This document shows positions 15,184 to 23,179 of a stretch of DNA of 45,110 nucleotides, piece by piece; the stretch's first letter is position 1; each line of letters starts with the position of its first letter. The notes under the pieces are model-generated. The model saw nothing but the letters and a program-made list of their open reading frames with translations, ran no database searches and was not told the origin of the DNA. A program made the position numbers and the translations under genes. This DNA comes from Halieaceae bacterium UBA5044 (GTDB lineage: Bacteria > Pseudomonadota > Gammaproteobacteria > Pseudomonadales > Halieaceae), in assembly GCA_002416125.1 (NCBI GenBank), contig DIBU01000002.1, forward strand, positions 1-45,110, given 5' to 3'.

Positions 15184-16242
15184 ATGTCGCGTTACCGGCT
15201 TACCGGCGTTGTAGAGGGTTTCTACGGGCGCCCCTGGCAGCACGAGCTCAGGCTGTCCTATGCCGGGTTCCTGCAGGCTCTGGGCCTCAATACCTACCTG
15301 TACGCACCGAAGGCTGACCCCTGGCTGCGCAAGCGCTGGCAGGAACACTGGCCGGCCGCGGAGTGGCAGGCCCTGGAACAGCTCGCCGCCCACTACCACC
15401 AGCGTGGCTTGTGTTTCGGCGTTGGTCTGTCGCCATTCGCACTGTATGGACGCTACGGGCCGGGGCAGCGGCGTCAGCTGCGGGACAAAATCCGCCGCCT
15501 GAACGAGCTTCCGGCGACCCTGTTGGCAATTCTCTTCGATGATATGCCGGGCGACCAGGCCGACCTGGCCGAACGCCAGGCGGAGATTGTCGCCGATGTG
15601 CGCGACTGGAGTGATACAGACCGGTTGCTTGTCTGCCCCACCTACTATTCCTTCGATCCGGTGTTGGAGCGTCATTTCGGCCTGATGCCTGCGGACTACT
15701 GGCCCGATCTGGGGCGCCTGCTGGACCCGGGCGTCGATGTCTTCTGGACCGGTAACCACGTGTGCGCCGACGCCATCACGCGGGATGACCTGAACCGGGC
15801 CGTGTCTGCGCTGGGGCGCCCCGTGATGCTCTGGGACAACTATCCAGTGAACGATGGCGCAGTGCGCAGCAACCACCTGTATCTGGCGCCGCTCAGCCAG
15901 CGCGCAGGGGTTACGGACCTCTCGCTTGTCACCGGTCACCTGTGCAATCCCATGCTGCAAGGCCGCTGCTCCCTGCCGGCACTCCTGGGTCTGGCCGGTC
16001 TTTATACCCAGGGTGCGGGTCCGCACCCCGATCTCCCGGGGCAGCTGCTGGGCGAGTCGCTGTGGCGCTGCCTGCAGCGCGACGCAGAGGAATTTCGTGC
16101 GACCGGGCTTTCCGCGATGCCGGCGCAGCGCCGCTTGGCACTGGCCGGGGAATACGCCAGCCTGCCCGGCCCGGCGGCCTGTGAGGTGGCGGGCTGGCTG
16201 CGTGGCGAATATGCCTTCGACCCGGCCTGCCTCACGGATTAG
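15184..16242 (+). CDS. GH84 family beta-N-acetylglucosaminidase (O-GlcNAcase-like)
   Basis: 352-residue protein matching the NAGidase catalytic domain of glycoside hydrolase family 84, which removes terminal beta-GlcNAc by substrate-assisted catalysis. Landmarks in order are GVVEGFYGRPW at the N-terminus, LNTYLYAPKADPW, the catalytic Asp pair in LFDDMPGD (Asp119 and Asp120), CPTYYS, FWTGNHV, and WDNYPVND. It is a bare catalytic domain: no signal peptide, no carbohydrate-binding or C-terminal modules, so probably cytoplasmic. Natural substrates in proteobacteria are not established; recycled peptidoglycan or chitin fragments and glycosylated protein are all possible. It is a single gene between the pilZ operon and tRNA-Leu, with no obvious partner. 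Confidence 0.85.
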   Translation: MSRYRLTGVVEGFYGRPWQHELRLSYAGFLQALGLNTYLYAPKADPWLRKRWQEHWPAAEWQALEQLAAHYHQRGLCFGVGLSPFALYGRYGPGQRRQLRDKIRRLNELPATLLAILFDDMPGDQADLAERQAEIVADVRDWSDTDRLLVCPTYYSFDPVLERHFGLMPADYWPDLGRLLDPGVDVFWTGNHVCADAITRDDLNRAVSALGRPVMLWDNYPVNDGAVRSNHLYLAPLSQRAGVTDLSLVTGHLCNPMLQGRCSLPALLGLAGLYTQGAGPHPDLPGQLLGESLWRCLQRDAEEFRATGLSAMPAQRRLALAGEYASLPGPAACEVAGWLRGEYAFDPACLTD

Positions 16243-16423
16243 CCTGCGGATCGGCATCGGTCGCGGTTGTGCCGGATTCCGGTTTGTGGCAGAATCCGCA
16301 GCCTTGCGAGAACTCAAAATTGCATTTTTTCAGGCCATCAAGGTCAGAAAAATCAACAGGTTACGCCGTATTTGCAGCGTTGTTTCAGCACTGCGGCGTG
16401 ACGCAATAGCGGTTTCCCGACAC

Positions 16424-16508
16424 GCGGAAGTGGCGAAATTGGTATACGCGCTGGATTTAGGTTCCAGTGCCGCAAGGCGTGAGAGTTCGAGTCTCTCCTT
16501 CCGCACCA
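16424..16508 (+). tRNA. tRNA-Leu (anticodon TAG)
   Basis: Class II tRNA, 85 bases including an encoded CCA. The acceptor GCGGAAG (16424-16430) pairs with CTTCCGC, followed by discriminator A. The anticodon arm CTGGA-TTTAGGT-TCCAG gives TAG. The variable arm is TGCCGCAAGGCG and the T-arm GAGAGTTCGAGTCTCTC. A possible promoter, TTGTGC (16267-16272) with CAGAAT (16290-16295) at 17 bases, lies about 120 bases upstream. Confidence 0.97.
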
Positions 16509-16516
16509 ACTGACAG

Positions 16517-16541
16517 CGACCCTGGCCCCGGTGCAGGGTCG
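16517..16541 (+). terminator. hairpin downstream of tRNA-Leu
   Basis: CGACCCTG (16517-16524) and CAGGGTCG (16534-16541) form a perfect 8-base-pair stem with a 9-base loop, followed only by TTCTG. It may be a weak terminator between tRNA-Leu and tig. Confidence 0.4.
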
Positions 16542-16596
16542 TTCTGATGACGGGGCGCACCGGCGCCCACTACCGACTGGATTGTGAGGAATAACC

Positions 16597-17919
16597 ATGC
16601 AGGTGTCCATTGAAACGACTTCGGGCCTGGAGCGCCGCTTGACTGTCGGCGTACCCGCCGCTCAGGTCGACAGTGAGGTCGATTCGCGGTTGCAAAAGGC
16701 CGCTCAGAACGTGCGCTTGCCCGGCTTTCGCCCCGGCAAGGTGCCGATGAAAGTCATGCGCCAGCGCTACGGTGCGGGCGTGCGTCAGGAAGTGCTGGGT
16801 GAGGTCATGAGTCGCTCTTTCCAGCAGGCCGTGGTGCAGGAAAAGCTGCGTCCGGCCGGCCAGCCCAGCATTGAGCCGCGCAGTCTGGAAGCGGGCCGGG
16901 ATCTCGAGTACGTCGCCACCTTCGAGGTCTTTCCGGAGGTTGAAGTCGTCTCCATGTCCGGTTTTGCCGTCACCCGGCCGGTCGCCGAGGTCACGGACGC
17001 GGATGTCGACAACATCATCGATGTGTTCCGCAAACAGCAGGGCACGCGTGAAACGGTTGAGCGCGCCGCGGTGATAGGCGACATCGTTAACCTCGACTAC
17101 GTGGGCACTCGCGACGGTGAGGCCTTCGACGGTGGCAGCGCCGAGGGCACTGACCTGGAGCTTGGCTCCGGACGGATGATCCCGGGTTTCGAGGATGGCA
17201 TAGTGGGGCTCGCCGCCGGCGATGAGAAAACCCTGGACCTCACCTTCCCCGAGGACTATCACAACGAAGATCTGCGCGGCGCATCGGTACAGTTTGCGGT
17301 CAAGGTCAACGAGGTGAAGGAGCTGGTGCTGGCGCCCCTCAACGAGGAACTGTTCAAGCTGTACGGCGTTGAGGAAGGCGGTGAGCAACAATTCCGCAAG
17401 GAAGTTGCAGAAAATATGACCCGCGAGCTGAAAAATGCCGTAACTAGTCGGGTCAAGCAGCAGGTGATGGACGCGGTGGTCGAGGCGCACAAGGCGCTGG
17501 AAGTGCCCAAGGCGCTGGTCAAGCAGGAAATCCAGGCCCTGCGCAAGCAGATGTTCCAGCAGTTTGGTGGAGCGGCGCCGGAAGGGCTGGATCTCGACTC
17601 CCTGCTGCCGGATGACATGTTCCGGGACAACGCCGAGCGCCGGGTCAAACTGGGGCTGGTTCTGTCCGAGATGATCGGCAAGTTCGAGCTCAAGGCAGAC
17701 CCCGCCAAGGTGCGGGAAACGATCGAGGAGCTCGCCGCAACGTATCAGGACGCGGAAGAGGTCATCAACTGGTATTATGGCAACCCGGACCAGCTGTCAT
17801 CCGTCGAGTCCAAGGTCCTTGAGGACAGCGTGGTCGACAAGCTGCTGGAGTCAGCGGAAGTGACTGACGAGCCCTGCAGCTACCAGGAGGCCATTGCGCA
17901 GGCCCAGAGCCAGCGCTGA
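16597..17919 (+). CDS. tig: trigger factor
   Basis: 440-residue ribosome-bound chaperone and prolyl isomerase. The N-terminal ribosome-binding domain has the signature GFRPGKVPMKVMRQRYG, whose FRxGKxP loop docks on L23. An FKBP-type PPIase domain follows (about residues 155-245: GDIVNLDYVGTRDGEAFDGG, LGSGRMIPGFEDGIVG). A helical C-terminal domain forms the substrate-binding arms. ATG at 16597 has GAGGAA upstream. It leads the classic tig-clpP-clpX-lon block. Confidence 0.97.
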   Translation: MQVSIETTSGLERRLTVGVPAAQVDSEVDSRLQKAAQNVRLPGFRPGKVPMKVMRQRYGAGVRQEVLGEVMSRSFQQAVVQEKLRPAGQPSIEPRSLEAGRDLEYVATFEVFPEVEVVSMSGFAVTRPVAEVTDADVDNIIDVFRKQQGTRETVERAAVIGDIVNLDYVGTRDGEAFDGGSAEGTDLELGSGRMIPGFEDGIVGLAAGDEKTLDLTFPEDYHNEDLRGASVQFAVKVNEVKELVLAPLNEELFKLYGVEEGGEQQFRKEVAENMTRELKNAVTSRVKQQVMDAVVEAHKALEVPKALVKQEIQALRKQMFQQFGGAAPEGLDLDSLLPDDMFRDNAERRVKLGLVLSEMIGKFELKADPAKVRETIEELAATYQDAEEVINWYYGNPDQLSSVESKVLEDSVVDKLLESAEVTDEPCSYQEAIAQAQSQR

Positions 17920-17979
17920 GTGCACACCCGGGCGCCGTCTCTGACGGCGTCCCCTACAGACAACCAAGGAAACGATTGC

Positions 17980-18621
17980 ATGGCGAACTTGCCGGACGGC
18001 CGTAACACAATGAATGTCAACAATCTGGGTCTTATCCCGATGGTCGTGGAGCAGACTGCACGCGGCGAGCGTTCCTACGACATTTATTCGCGCCTGCTGA
18101 AGGAGCGCGTGGTGTTCGTGGTGGGGCCGGTAGAGGACCACATGGCGAATCTCATTGTCGCCCAGTTGCTGTTCCTCGAGTCGGAAAATCCCGACAAGGA
18201 CATCCACCTGTACATCAACTCGCCGGGTGGGTCCGTAACCGCCGGGCTGTCGATTTACGACACCATGCAGTTCATCAAGCCCGATGTCAGCACCATGTGT
18301 ATCGGCCAGGCGGCCTCAATGGGCGCGTTCCTGCTCTCGGGCGGTGCCGCAGGCAAGCGCTTCATCCTGCCGAACGCACGCACCATGATTCACCAGCCCA
18401 GCGGCGGCGCACAGGGGCAGGCTTCGGATATCGACATCCAGGCACGCGAAATCCTGATCATCCGCCGGCGGCTAAATGAGCTCATGGCCGAGCATACTGG
18501 CCAGAGTCTCGAGACCATCGAGCGCGACACCGAGCGCGATCGCTTCATGAATGCCGAGCAGAGCAAGGAATATGGCCTCGTGGATGAAGTGATTGATCGT
18601 CGGGCCCCGTCTGCATCGTAG
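17980..18621 (+). CDS. clpP: ATP-dependent Clp protease proteolytic subunit
   Basis: 213-residue serine protease that forms the tetradecameric chamber served by ClpX and ClpA. The catalytic Ser113 is in GQAASMGAF and His138 in TMIHQPSGG; the catalytic Asp is expected in the following region near ERDTERDRFM. ATG 17980, with AAGGA about 10 bases upstream, matches the family length; GTG 17920 would add an unlikely 20-residue extension and ATG 18010 is another possible start. A 7-base-pair hairpin (CGCCGTC/GACGGCG, 17933-17949) lies in the tig-clpP gap. Confidence 0.96.
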   Translation: MANLPDGRNTMNVNNLGLIPMVVEQTARGERSYDIYSRLLKERVVFVVGPVEDHMANLIVAQLLFLESENPDKDIHLYINSPGGSVTAGLSIYDTMQFIKPDVSTMCIGQAASMGAFLLSGGAAGKRFILPNARTMIHQPSGGAQGQASDIDIQAREILIIRRRLNELMAEHTGQSLETIERDTERDRFMNAEQSKEYGLVDEVIDRRAPSAS

Positions 18622-18724
18622 CCGTCTCGAGCCGGTGGCGCGTCCGCGGGCTTGCAAATGGCGGCAAAAAACATCATCTTTAAAACCGATGAGACTTCAG
18701 AATTCATAGGCCACAGGGCGCAGC

Positions 18725-20023
18725 ATGACTAAAGACACCACAAAATCAGGCGACGACGGCGGCAAGCTGCTGTACTGCTCATTTTGCGGCAAGAGCCAGC
18801 ACGAAGTGCGTAAACTGATCGCTGGTCCCTCGGTGTTCATTTGCGACGAATGCGTGGATCTGTGTAACGACATCATCCGCGAAGAGGTGCAGGAAGGTAA
18901 CAGCGAGGCAAAACGCGACAGCCTGCCAACGCCGCACGAGATCAAGACGATTCTCGACGAGTATGTGATCGGGCAACAGCGGGCCAAGAAAGTGCTTTCG
19001 GTGGCGGTGTACAATCACTACAAGCGCTTGCGCCACAGCCAGGCCACCGGTCGCGGCGAAGACGTGGAACTGGGCAAGAGCAATATCCTCCTTGTGGGCC
19101 CCACCGGCAGCGGCAAAACCCTGCTGGCAGAAACCCTTGCCCGGTTGCTGGACGTTCCCTTTACCATTGCTGACGCCACGACGCTGACCGAGGCGGGTTA
19201 TGTGGGTGAGGACGTCGAGAACATCATCCAGAAGCTGTTGCAGAAATGCGACTACGATGTGGAGAAGGCGCAGGTCGGCATCGTATATATCGATGAGATC
19301 GACAAGATTTCACGAAAGTCGGACAACCCCTCCATCACTCGCGATGTCTCTGGAGAGGGCGTGCAGCAGGCGCTGCTGAAGCTGATTGAAGGCACTGTGG
19401 CCTCCGTGCCACCCCAGGGTGGACGCAAGCACCCACAGCAGGAATTCCTGCAGGTCGACACGTCCAATATCCTGTTCATCTGCGGTGGTGCCTTCGCCGG
19501 TCTGGACAAGGTGATTCGCAACCGCTCCGAGAAAGGCGGCATTGGTTTCAACGCCGAGGTGAAAAGCAAGGACGAGCGCCGCAATGTGGGCGAACTGCTG
19601 TTCGACCTCGAGCCCGAGGATCTTGTGCAGTACGGCCTGATCCCGGAGTTCGTGGGGCGTCTGCCGGTGATTGCAACGCTCGAAGAGCTGGACGTGCCGG
19701 CCCTGGTGCAGATCCTGACGGAGCCCCGCAACTCCCTCACCAAGCAGTACAGCAAGCTGTTTGAGATGGAAGGCGTTGAAGTGGACTTCCGCGAGGACGG
19801 TTTGCGCGCAGTGGCGGAGCGGGCCATGGAGCGCAAGACCGGCGCACGCGGCCTGCGTTCTATTCTCGAGGGCGTCCTGCTCGATTCCATGTACAACATT
19901 CCGTCACGCAGCGACGTGAGCAAGGTGGTGATCGACGAGTCGGTGATTCGCGGTGACTCCGAGCCCTTGCTGGTGTACCAGAATCACGAGCCTGCAGCGC
20001 GGGCAGCGTCCAAGGACGAATAG
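18725..20023 (+). CDS. clpX: ATP-dependent Clp protease ATP-binding subunit ClpX
   Basis: 432-residue AAA+ unfoldase that feeds tagged substrates into ClpP. The N-terminal zinc-binding domain has paired CxxC motifs (CSFCGK and CDECVDLC, about residues 18-45). Walker A is GPTGSGKT (about 121-128), Walker B IVYIDEIDKI, sensor 2 region TGARGLRSILEG. ATG at 18725 follows a GC-poor 100-base gap after clpP. A perfect GGCCGGGC/GCCCGGCC hairpin (20049-20068) lies after its stop. Confidence 0.98.
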   Translation: MTKDTTKSGDDGGKLLYCSFCGKSQHEVRKLIAGPSVFICDECVDLCNDIIREEVQEGNSEAKRDSLPTPHEIKTILDEYVIGQQRAKKVLSVAVYNHYKRLRHSQATGRGEDVELGKSNILLVGPTGSGKTLLAETLARLLDVPFTIADATTLTEAGYVGEDVENIIQKLLQKCDYDVEKAQVGIVYIDEIDKISRKSDNPSITRDVSGEGVQQALLKLIEGTVASVPPQGGRKHPQQEFLQVDTSNILFICGGAFAGLDKVIRNRSEKGGIGFNAEVKSKDERRNVGELLFDLEPEDLVQYGLIPEFVGRLPVIATLEELDVPALVQILTEPRNSLTKQYSKLFEMEGVEVDFREDGLRAVAERAMERKTGARGLRSILEGVLLDSMYNIPSRSDVSKVVIDESVIRGDSEPLLVYQNHEPAARAASKDE

Positions 20024-20088
20024 CGCCGGGGTCGCAAGGCCCCCGTTCGGCCGGGCTCCGGCCCGGCCCAGGCGCTGTACGGTGGGGG

Positions 20089-20117
20089 CTTGTGTTCCTG
20101 TCACGCCGCCCCCATCT
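20089..20117 (+). promoter_or_regulatory. heat-shock (sigma-32 type) promoter of lon
   Basis: CTTGTGT (20089-20095) and CCCCATCT (20110-20117) are separated by 14 bases. This matches the sigma-32 pattern CTTGAAA-N(11-16)-CCCCATNT, with the -10 half perfect. It lies about 40 bases before the lon ATG. lon is a known sigma-32 target in gammaproteobacteria. Confidence 0.7.
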
Positions 20118-20155
20118 ACAGGTCATCTGTGACCCTTCACAACCCGGAGATTTTT

Positions 20156-22567
20156 ATGGGTTCCTCATCGGTAATTGATCTTCCCCTGTTGCCCCTGCGC
20201 GATGTCGTGGTCTATCCACACATGGTGTTGCCGCTGTTTGTCGGCCGGGAGAAGTCGGTCGAAGCGCTTGAGGATGCCATGGCTGGCAGCAAGCAGGTGC
20301 TGCTGGTGGCCCAGCGCAATGCGGCGGATGACAACCCGGGGGTGGATGACATCTACCAGGTGGGTACGGTGTCCAACATCCTGCAGCTGCTGAAACTGCC
20401 TGATGGCACTATCAAGGTGCTGGTCGAGGGCAGCTATCGTGCGGCCATCGACAACGTGGACGATGAAGGTCGCTTTACCGTCGCTGGTGTGCGCGAAATC
20501 GAAAGTGACGATGTGCCGGATGATGAGGCTGAGGGGCTTTTGCGCTCCACGGTCACGCAATTCGAAAAGTATGTGAATCTCAGCAAGAAGGTGCCGGCGG
20601 AAGTGCTCACGTCGCTCTCCGGCATTGATGAGCCCGGGCGTCTGGCGGACACGATAGCGGCCCACATGAGCGTGGATCTGCAGGAAAAACAGGCGATCCT
20701 TGAAATTGCGGATATCCGGGCCCGGCTCGAGCACCTGATGGGCCTGATGGAAGCGGAGATCGACCTCTTCCAGGTGGAGAAGCGCATTCGTGGTCGCGTC
20801 AAGAAGCAGATGGAAAAGAGCCAGCGCGAGTACTACCTCAACGAGCAGATGAAGGCGATCCAGAAGGAGCTGGGCGATCTCGATGAAGCCCCCAGCGAAC
20901 TGGACGACCTGCAGGCCCGCATCGACGACGCGCGCATGCCCGATGAAGCGCGAACCAAAGCGCTGGCCGAACTGAACAAGCTCAAGATGATGTCGCCCAT
21001 GTCGGCTGAGGCTTCAGTGGTGCGCAGCTACATCGACTGGATGGTGAGTGTGCCCTGGTCGCGCCGCAGCAAGGTGAAGCATGACCTCAAGCGCGCCTCG
21101 ACGATCCTCAACGAGGACCACTTTGGCCTGGAGGAGGTGAAGGAGCGCATTCTCGAATACCTCGCGGTGCAAAAGCGTGTCCGTAAGGTCAAGGGCCCCG
21201 TGCTGTGTCTGGTGGGGCCACCCGGTGTGGGCAAGACGTCGCTTGGTGAGTCCCTGGCCCGTGCCACCAACCGCAAATTCGTGCGCATGGCCCTGGGCGG
21301 TGTGCGCGATGAGGCGGAGATTCGCGGACACCGCCGGACCTACATCGGCTCAATGCCGGGCAAACTGCTGCAGAAAATGGCCAAGGCAGGCGTGCGCAAC
21401 CCGTTGTTCCTGCTCGACGAAATTGACAAGATGGGCATGGACCACCGGGGTGACCCCGCCTCCGCGATGCTGGAGGTGCTGGACCCCGAGCAGAACCATG
21501 CCTTCAATGACCATTACCTTGAAGTCGATTACGACCTCTCGGATGTGATGTTCGTGTGTACCTCCAACACCATGAACATTCCCGGGCCGCTGCTCGATCG
21601 CATGGAGGTCATCCGCATTCCCGGTTACACCGAGGATGAGAAGGTGAGCATTGCCGCCAAATACCTGATTCCCAAGCAGATCCGGCAGAATGGCCTGGGC
21701 AAGGACGAGATCTCGATTGCGGAAGGTACGGTGATAGACATTATCCGCTACTACACGCGCGAAGCCGGCGTGCGCGCCCTGGAGCGGGAAGTGGCGAAGA
21801 TCTGCCGCAAGATGGTCAAGCGGATTGCCCTGGAGGAGGACACGGTGGCGTCTGAGGTCACTCCGGATATGCTCCCGGACCTGCTGGGTGTGCGCAAGTT
21901 CAACTTCGGAATCGCGGAAGAGCAGAACAAGGTCGGGCAGGTGACCGGCCTGGCCTGGACCTCGGTCGGTGGTGAACTGCTGACGATTGAGGCAGCATCG
22001 GTCGCGGGCAAGGGGCGCTACGTGAAAACGGGGTCGCTGGGCGATGTGATGCAGGAATCCATCCAGGCCGCAACGACCGTCGTGCGTAGCCGCTCCCAGT
22101 TGCTGGGGATCCCCGCGTCCTGGCACGACAAACACGATGTGCACATCCATGTGCCGGAAGGCGCAACGCCGAAGGATGGTCCCAGCGCCGGGGTGGCGAT
22201 GTGTACTGCGCTGGTGTCCATCAGCACCGGTATTGCGGTGCGCGCCGATGTGGCCATGACCGGTGAGATCACCCTGCGCGGTGAGGTGCTGCCCATCGGC
22301 GGCCTCAAGGAAAAGCTGCTGGCAGCCCGCCGCGGCGGTATCAAGACCGTGGTGATTCCCAAGGAGAACGAGCGCGATCTCAAGGAAGTGCCGGAGAACA
22401 TCAAGCAGGACCTGCAGATCCGTCCGGTGAAGTGGATCGATGAGGTGCTGGCGATCGCGCTGGAGCGAGTGCCGGAGCCACTTACCGACGAGGAGTACCT
22501 CGCCCCCGCACCCGGGACCGGGCAGGACGATGAGCAGGCGGGTAAAAACCGGATAAATACGCATTGA
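20156..22567 (+). CDS. lon: ATP-dependent protease Lon
   Basis: 803-residue homohexameric AAA+ serine protease for misfolded and short-lived regulatory proteins. An N-terminal substrate domain (LPLLPLRDVVVYPHMVLPLFVGR) is followed by a coiled-coil region (QMEKSQREYYLNEQMKAIQKEL). The AAA module has Walker A GPPGVGKTSLGE (about 353) and Walker B FLLDEIDKM. The protease domain has catalytic Ser in PKDGPSAGVAM (about 677) and Lys in GGLKEKLLAA (about 719). ATG 20156 with GGAGA upstream is preferred to the upstream in-frame GTG region. Transcription is likely heat-inducible. Confidence 0.98.
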   Translation: MGSSSVIDLPLLPLRDVVVYPHMVLPLFVGREKSVEALEDAMAGSKQVLLVAQRNAADDNPGVDDIYQVGTVSNILQLLKLPDGTIKVLVEGSYRAAIDNVDDEGRFTVAGVREIESDDVPDDEAEGLLRSTVTQFEKYVNLSKKVPAEVLTSLSGIDEPGRLADTIAAHMSVDLQEKQAILEIADIRARLEHLMGLMEAEIDLFQVEKRIRGRVKKQMEKSQREYYLNEQMKAIQKELGDLDEAPSELDDLQARIDDARMPDEARTKALAELNKLKMMSPMSAEASVVRSYIDWMVSVPWSRRSKVKHDLKRASTILNEDHFGLEEVKERILEYLAVQKRVRKVKGPVLCLVGPPGVGKTSLGESLARATNRKFVRMALGGVRDEAEIRGHRRTYIGSMPGKLLQKMAKAGVRNPLFLLDEIDKMGMDHRGDPASAMLEVLDPEQNHAFNDHYLEVDYDLSDVMFVCTSNTMNIPGPLLDRMEVIRIPGYTEDEKVSIAAKYLIPKQIRQNGLGKDEISIAEGTVIDIIRYYTREAGVRALEREVAKICRKMVKRIALEEDTVASEVTPDMLPDLLGVRKFNFGIAEEQNKVGQVTGLAWTSVGGELLTIEAASVAGKGRYVKTGSLGDVMQESIQAATTVVRSRSQLLGIPASWHDKHDVHIHVPEGATPKDGPSAGVAMCTALVSISTGIAVRADVAMTGEITLRGEVLPIGGLKEKLLAARRGGIKTVVIPKENERDLKEVPENIKQDLQIRPVKWIDEVLAIALERVPEPLTDEEYLAPAPGTGQDDEQAGKNRINTH

Positions 22568-22778
22568 AAGCCGGGTGCCGGTTGACCGCCAACTCGGCTG
22601 TGGTATACAGTCAGCACCCTGAATTCAGTGCGCTTCCCTTCGCTTTTGGCATCGGGGGAGCCCGCAGTAGCAGCCGTCATCACGTACCGTTGCTCTCCTG
22701 CCGCACCATGAATCGCCCGCTCTGTATTGCGGCCAGAACACCACACTTAAAGCCAGATAACATTCCAAGGGGATACCT

Positions 22779-23054
22779 GTGAACAAGACTGAACTCATTG
22801 ACGCCATTGCTGCCGCTGCTGATCTGCCCAAGGCTTCCGCCGGACGCGCGCTCGACGCTGTTGTAGACAGCATTACGCAAGCCCTGAAAAAAGGCGACCA
22901 GGTAACCTTGGTGGGCTTCGGCACATTTGCGGTAAAAGCCCGCGCCGCACGCGAAGGCCGTAATCCGCAAACCGGCCAGACCATCCAGATCAAGGCCTCC
23001 AACGTGCCCGGCTTCAAGCCTGGCAAGGCACTCAAGGATGCCGTCAACGGCTGA
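22779..23054 (+). CDS. hupB: DNA-binding protein HU-beta
   Basis: 91-residue histone-like nucleoid protein with the HU signature GFGTFAVKARAAREGRNPQTG and the DNA-intercalating Pro in the NPQTG arm. GTG start at 22779 behind AAGGGGAT. Location right after lon and before ppiD is standard in gammaproteobacteria. A clear terminator follows. Confidence 0.97.
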   Translation: MNKTELIDAIAAAADLPKASAGRALDAVVDSITQALKKGDQVTLVGFGTFAVKARAAREGRNPQTGQTIQIKASNVPGFKPGKALKDAVNG

Positions 23055-23132
23055 GTTGCAGTGACGGGCAGGTTCGGCGTTCGCTCACGACGCGTCTGAC
23101 CTGCCTATGCACCGGTAGCGGTTCAGGGAAAG

Positions 23133-23156
23133 GCGCACTCACGAGTGCGCTTTTTT
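23133..23156 (+). terminator. intrinsic terminator after hupB
   Basis: GCGCACT / AGTGCGC with a CACG loop, followed by six T residues (23151-23156). It ends hupB transcription 24 bases before the ppiD start, so ppiD depends on read-through or a promoter that I cannot see. Confidence 0.85.
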
Positions 23157-23179
23157 GTTGCTAAGGAACGGAAAACACC

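Noticed and set aside
15130..16317. 395-codon minus-strand frame opposite the GH84 gene
   Set aside because: The plus strand has intact GH84 catalytic motifs; the minus frame has no family features and is a codon-bias shadow.
21350..22564. 404-codon minus-strand frame opposite lon
   Set aside because: Shadow of the GC-rich lon gene. The peptide is His/Gln/Arg-rich with no domain.
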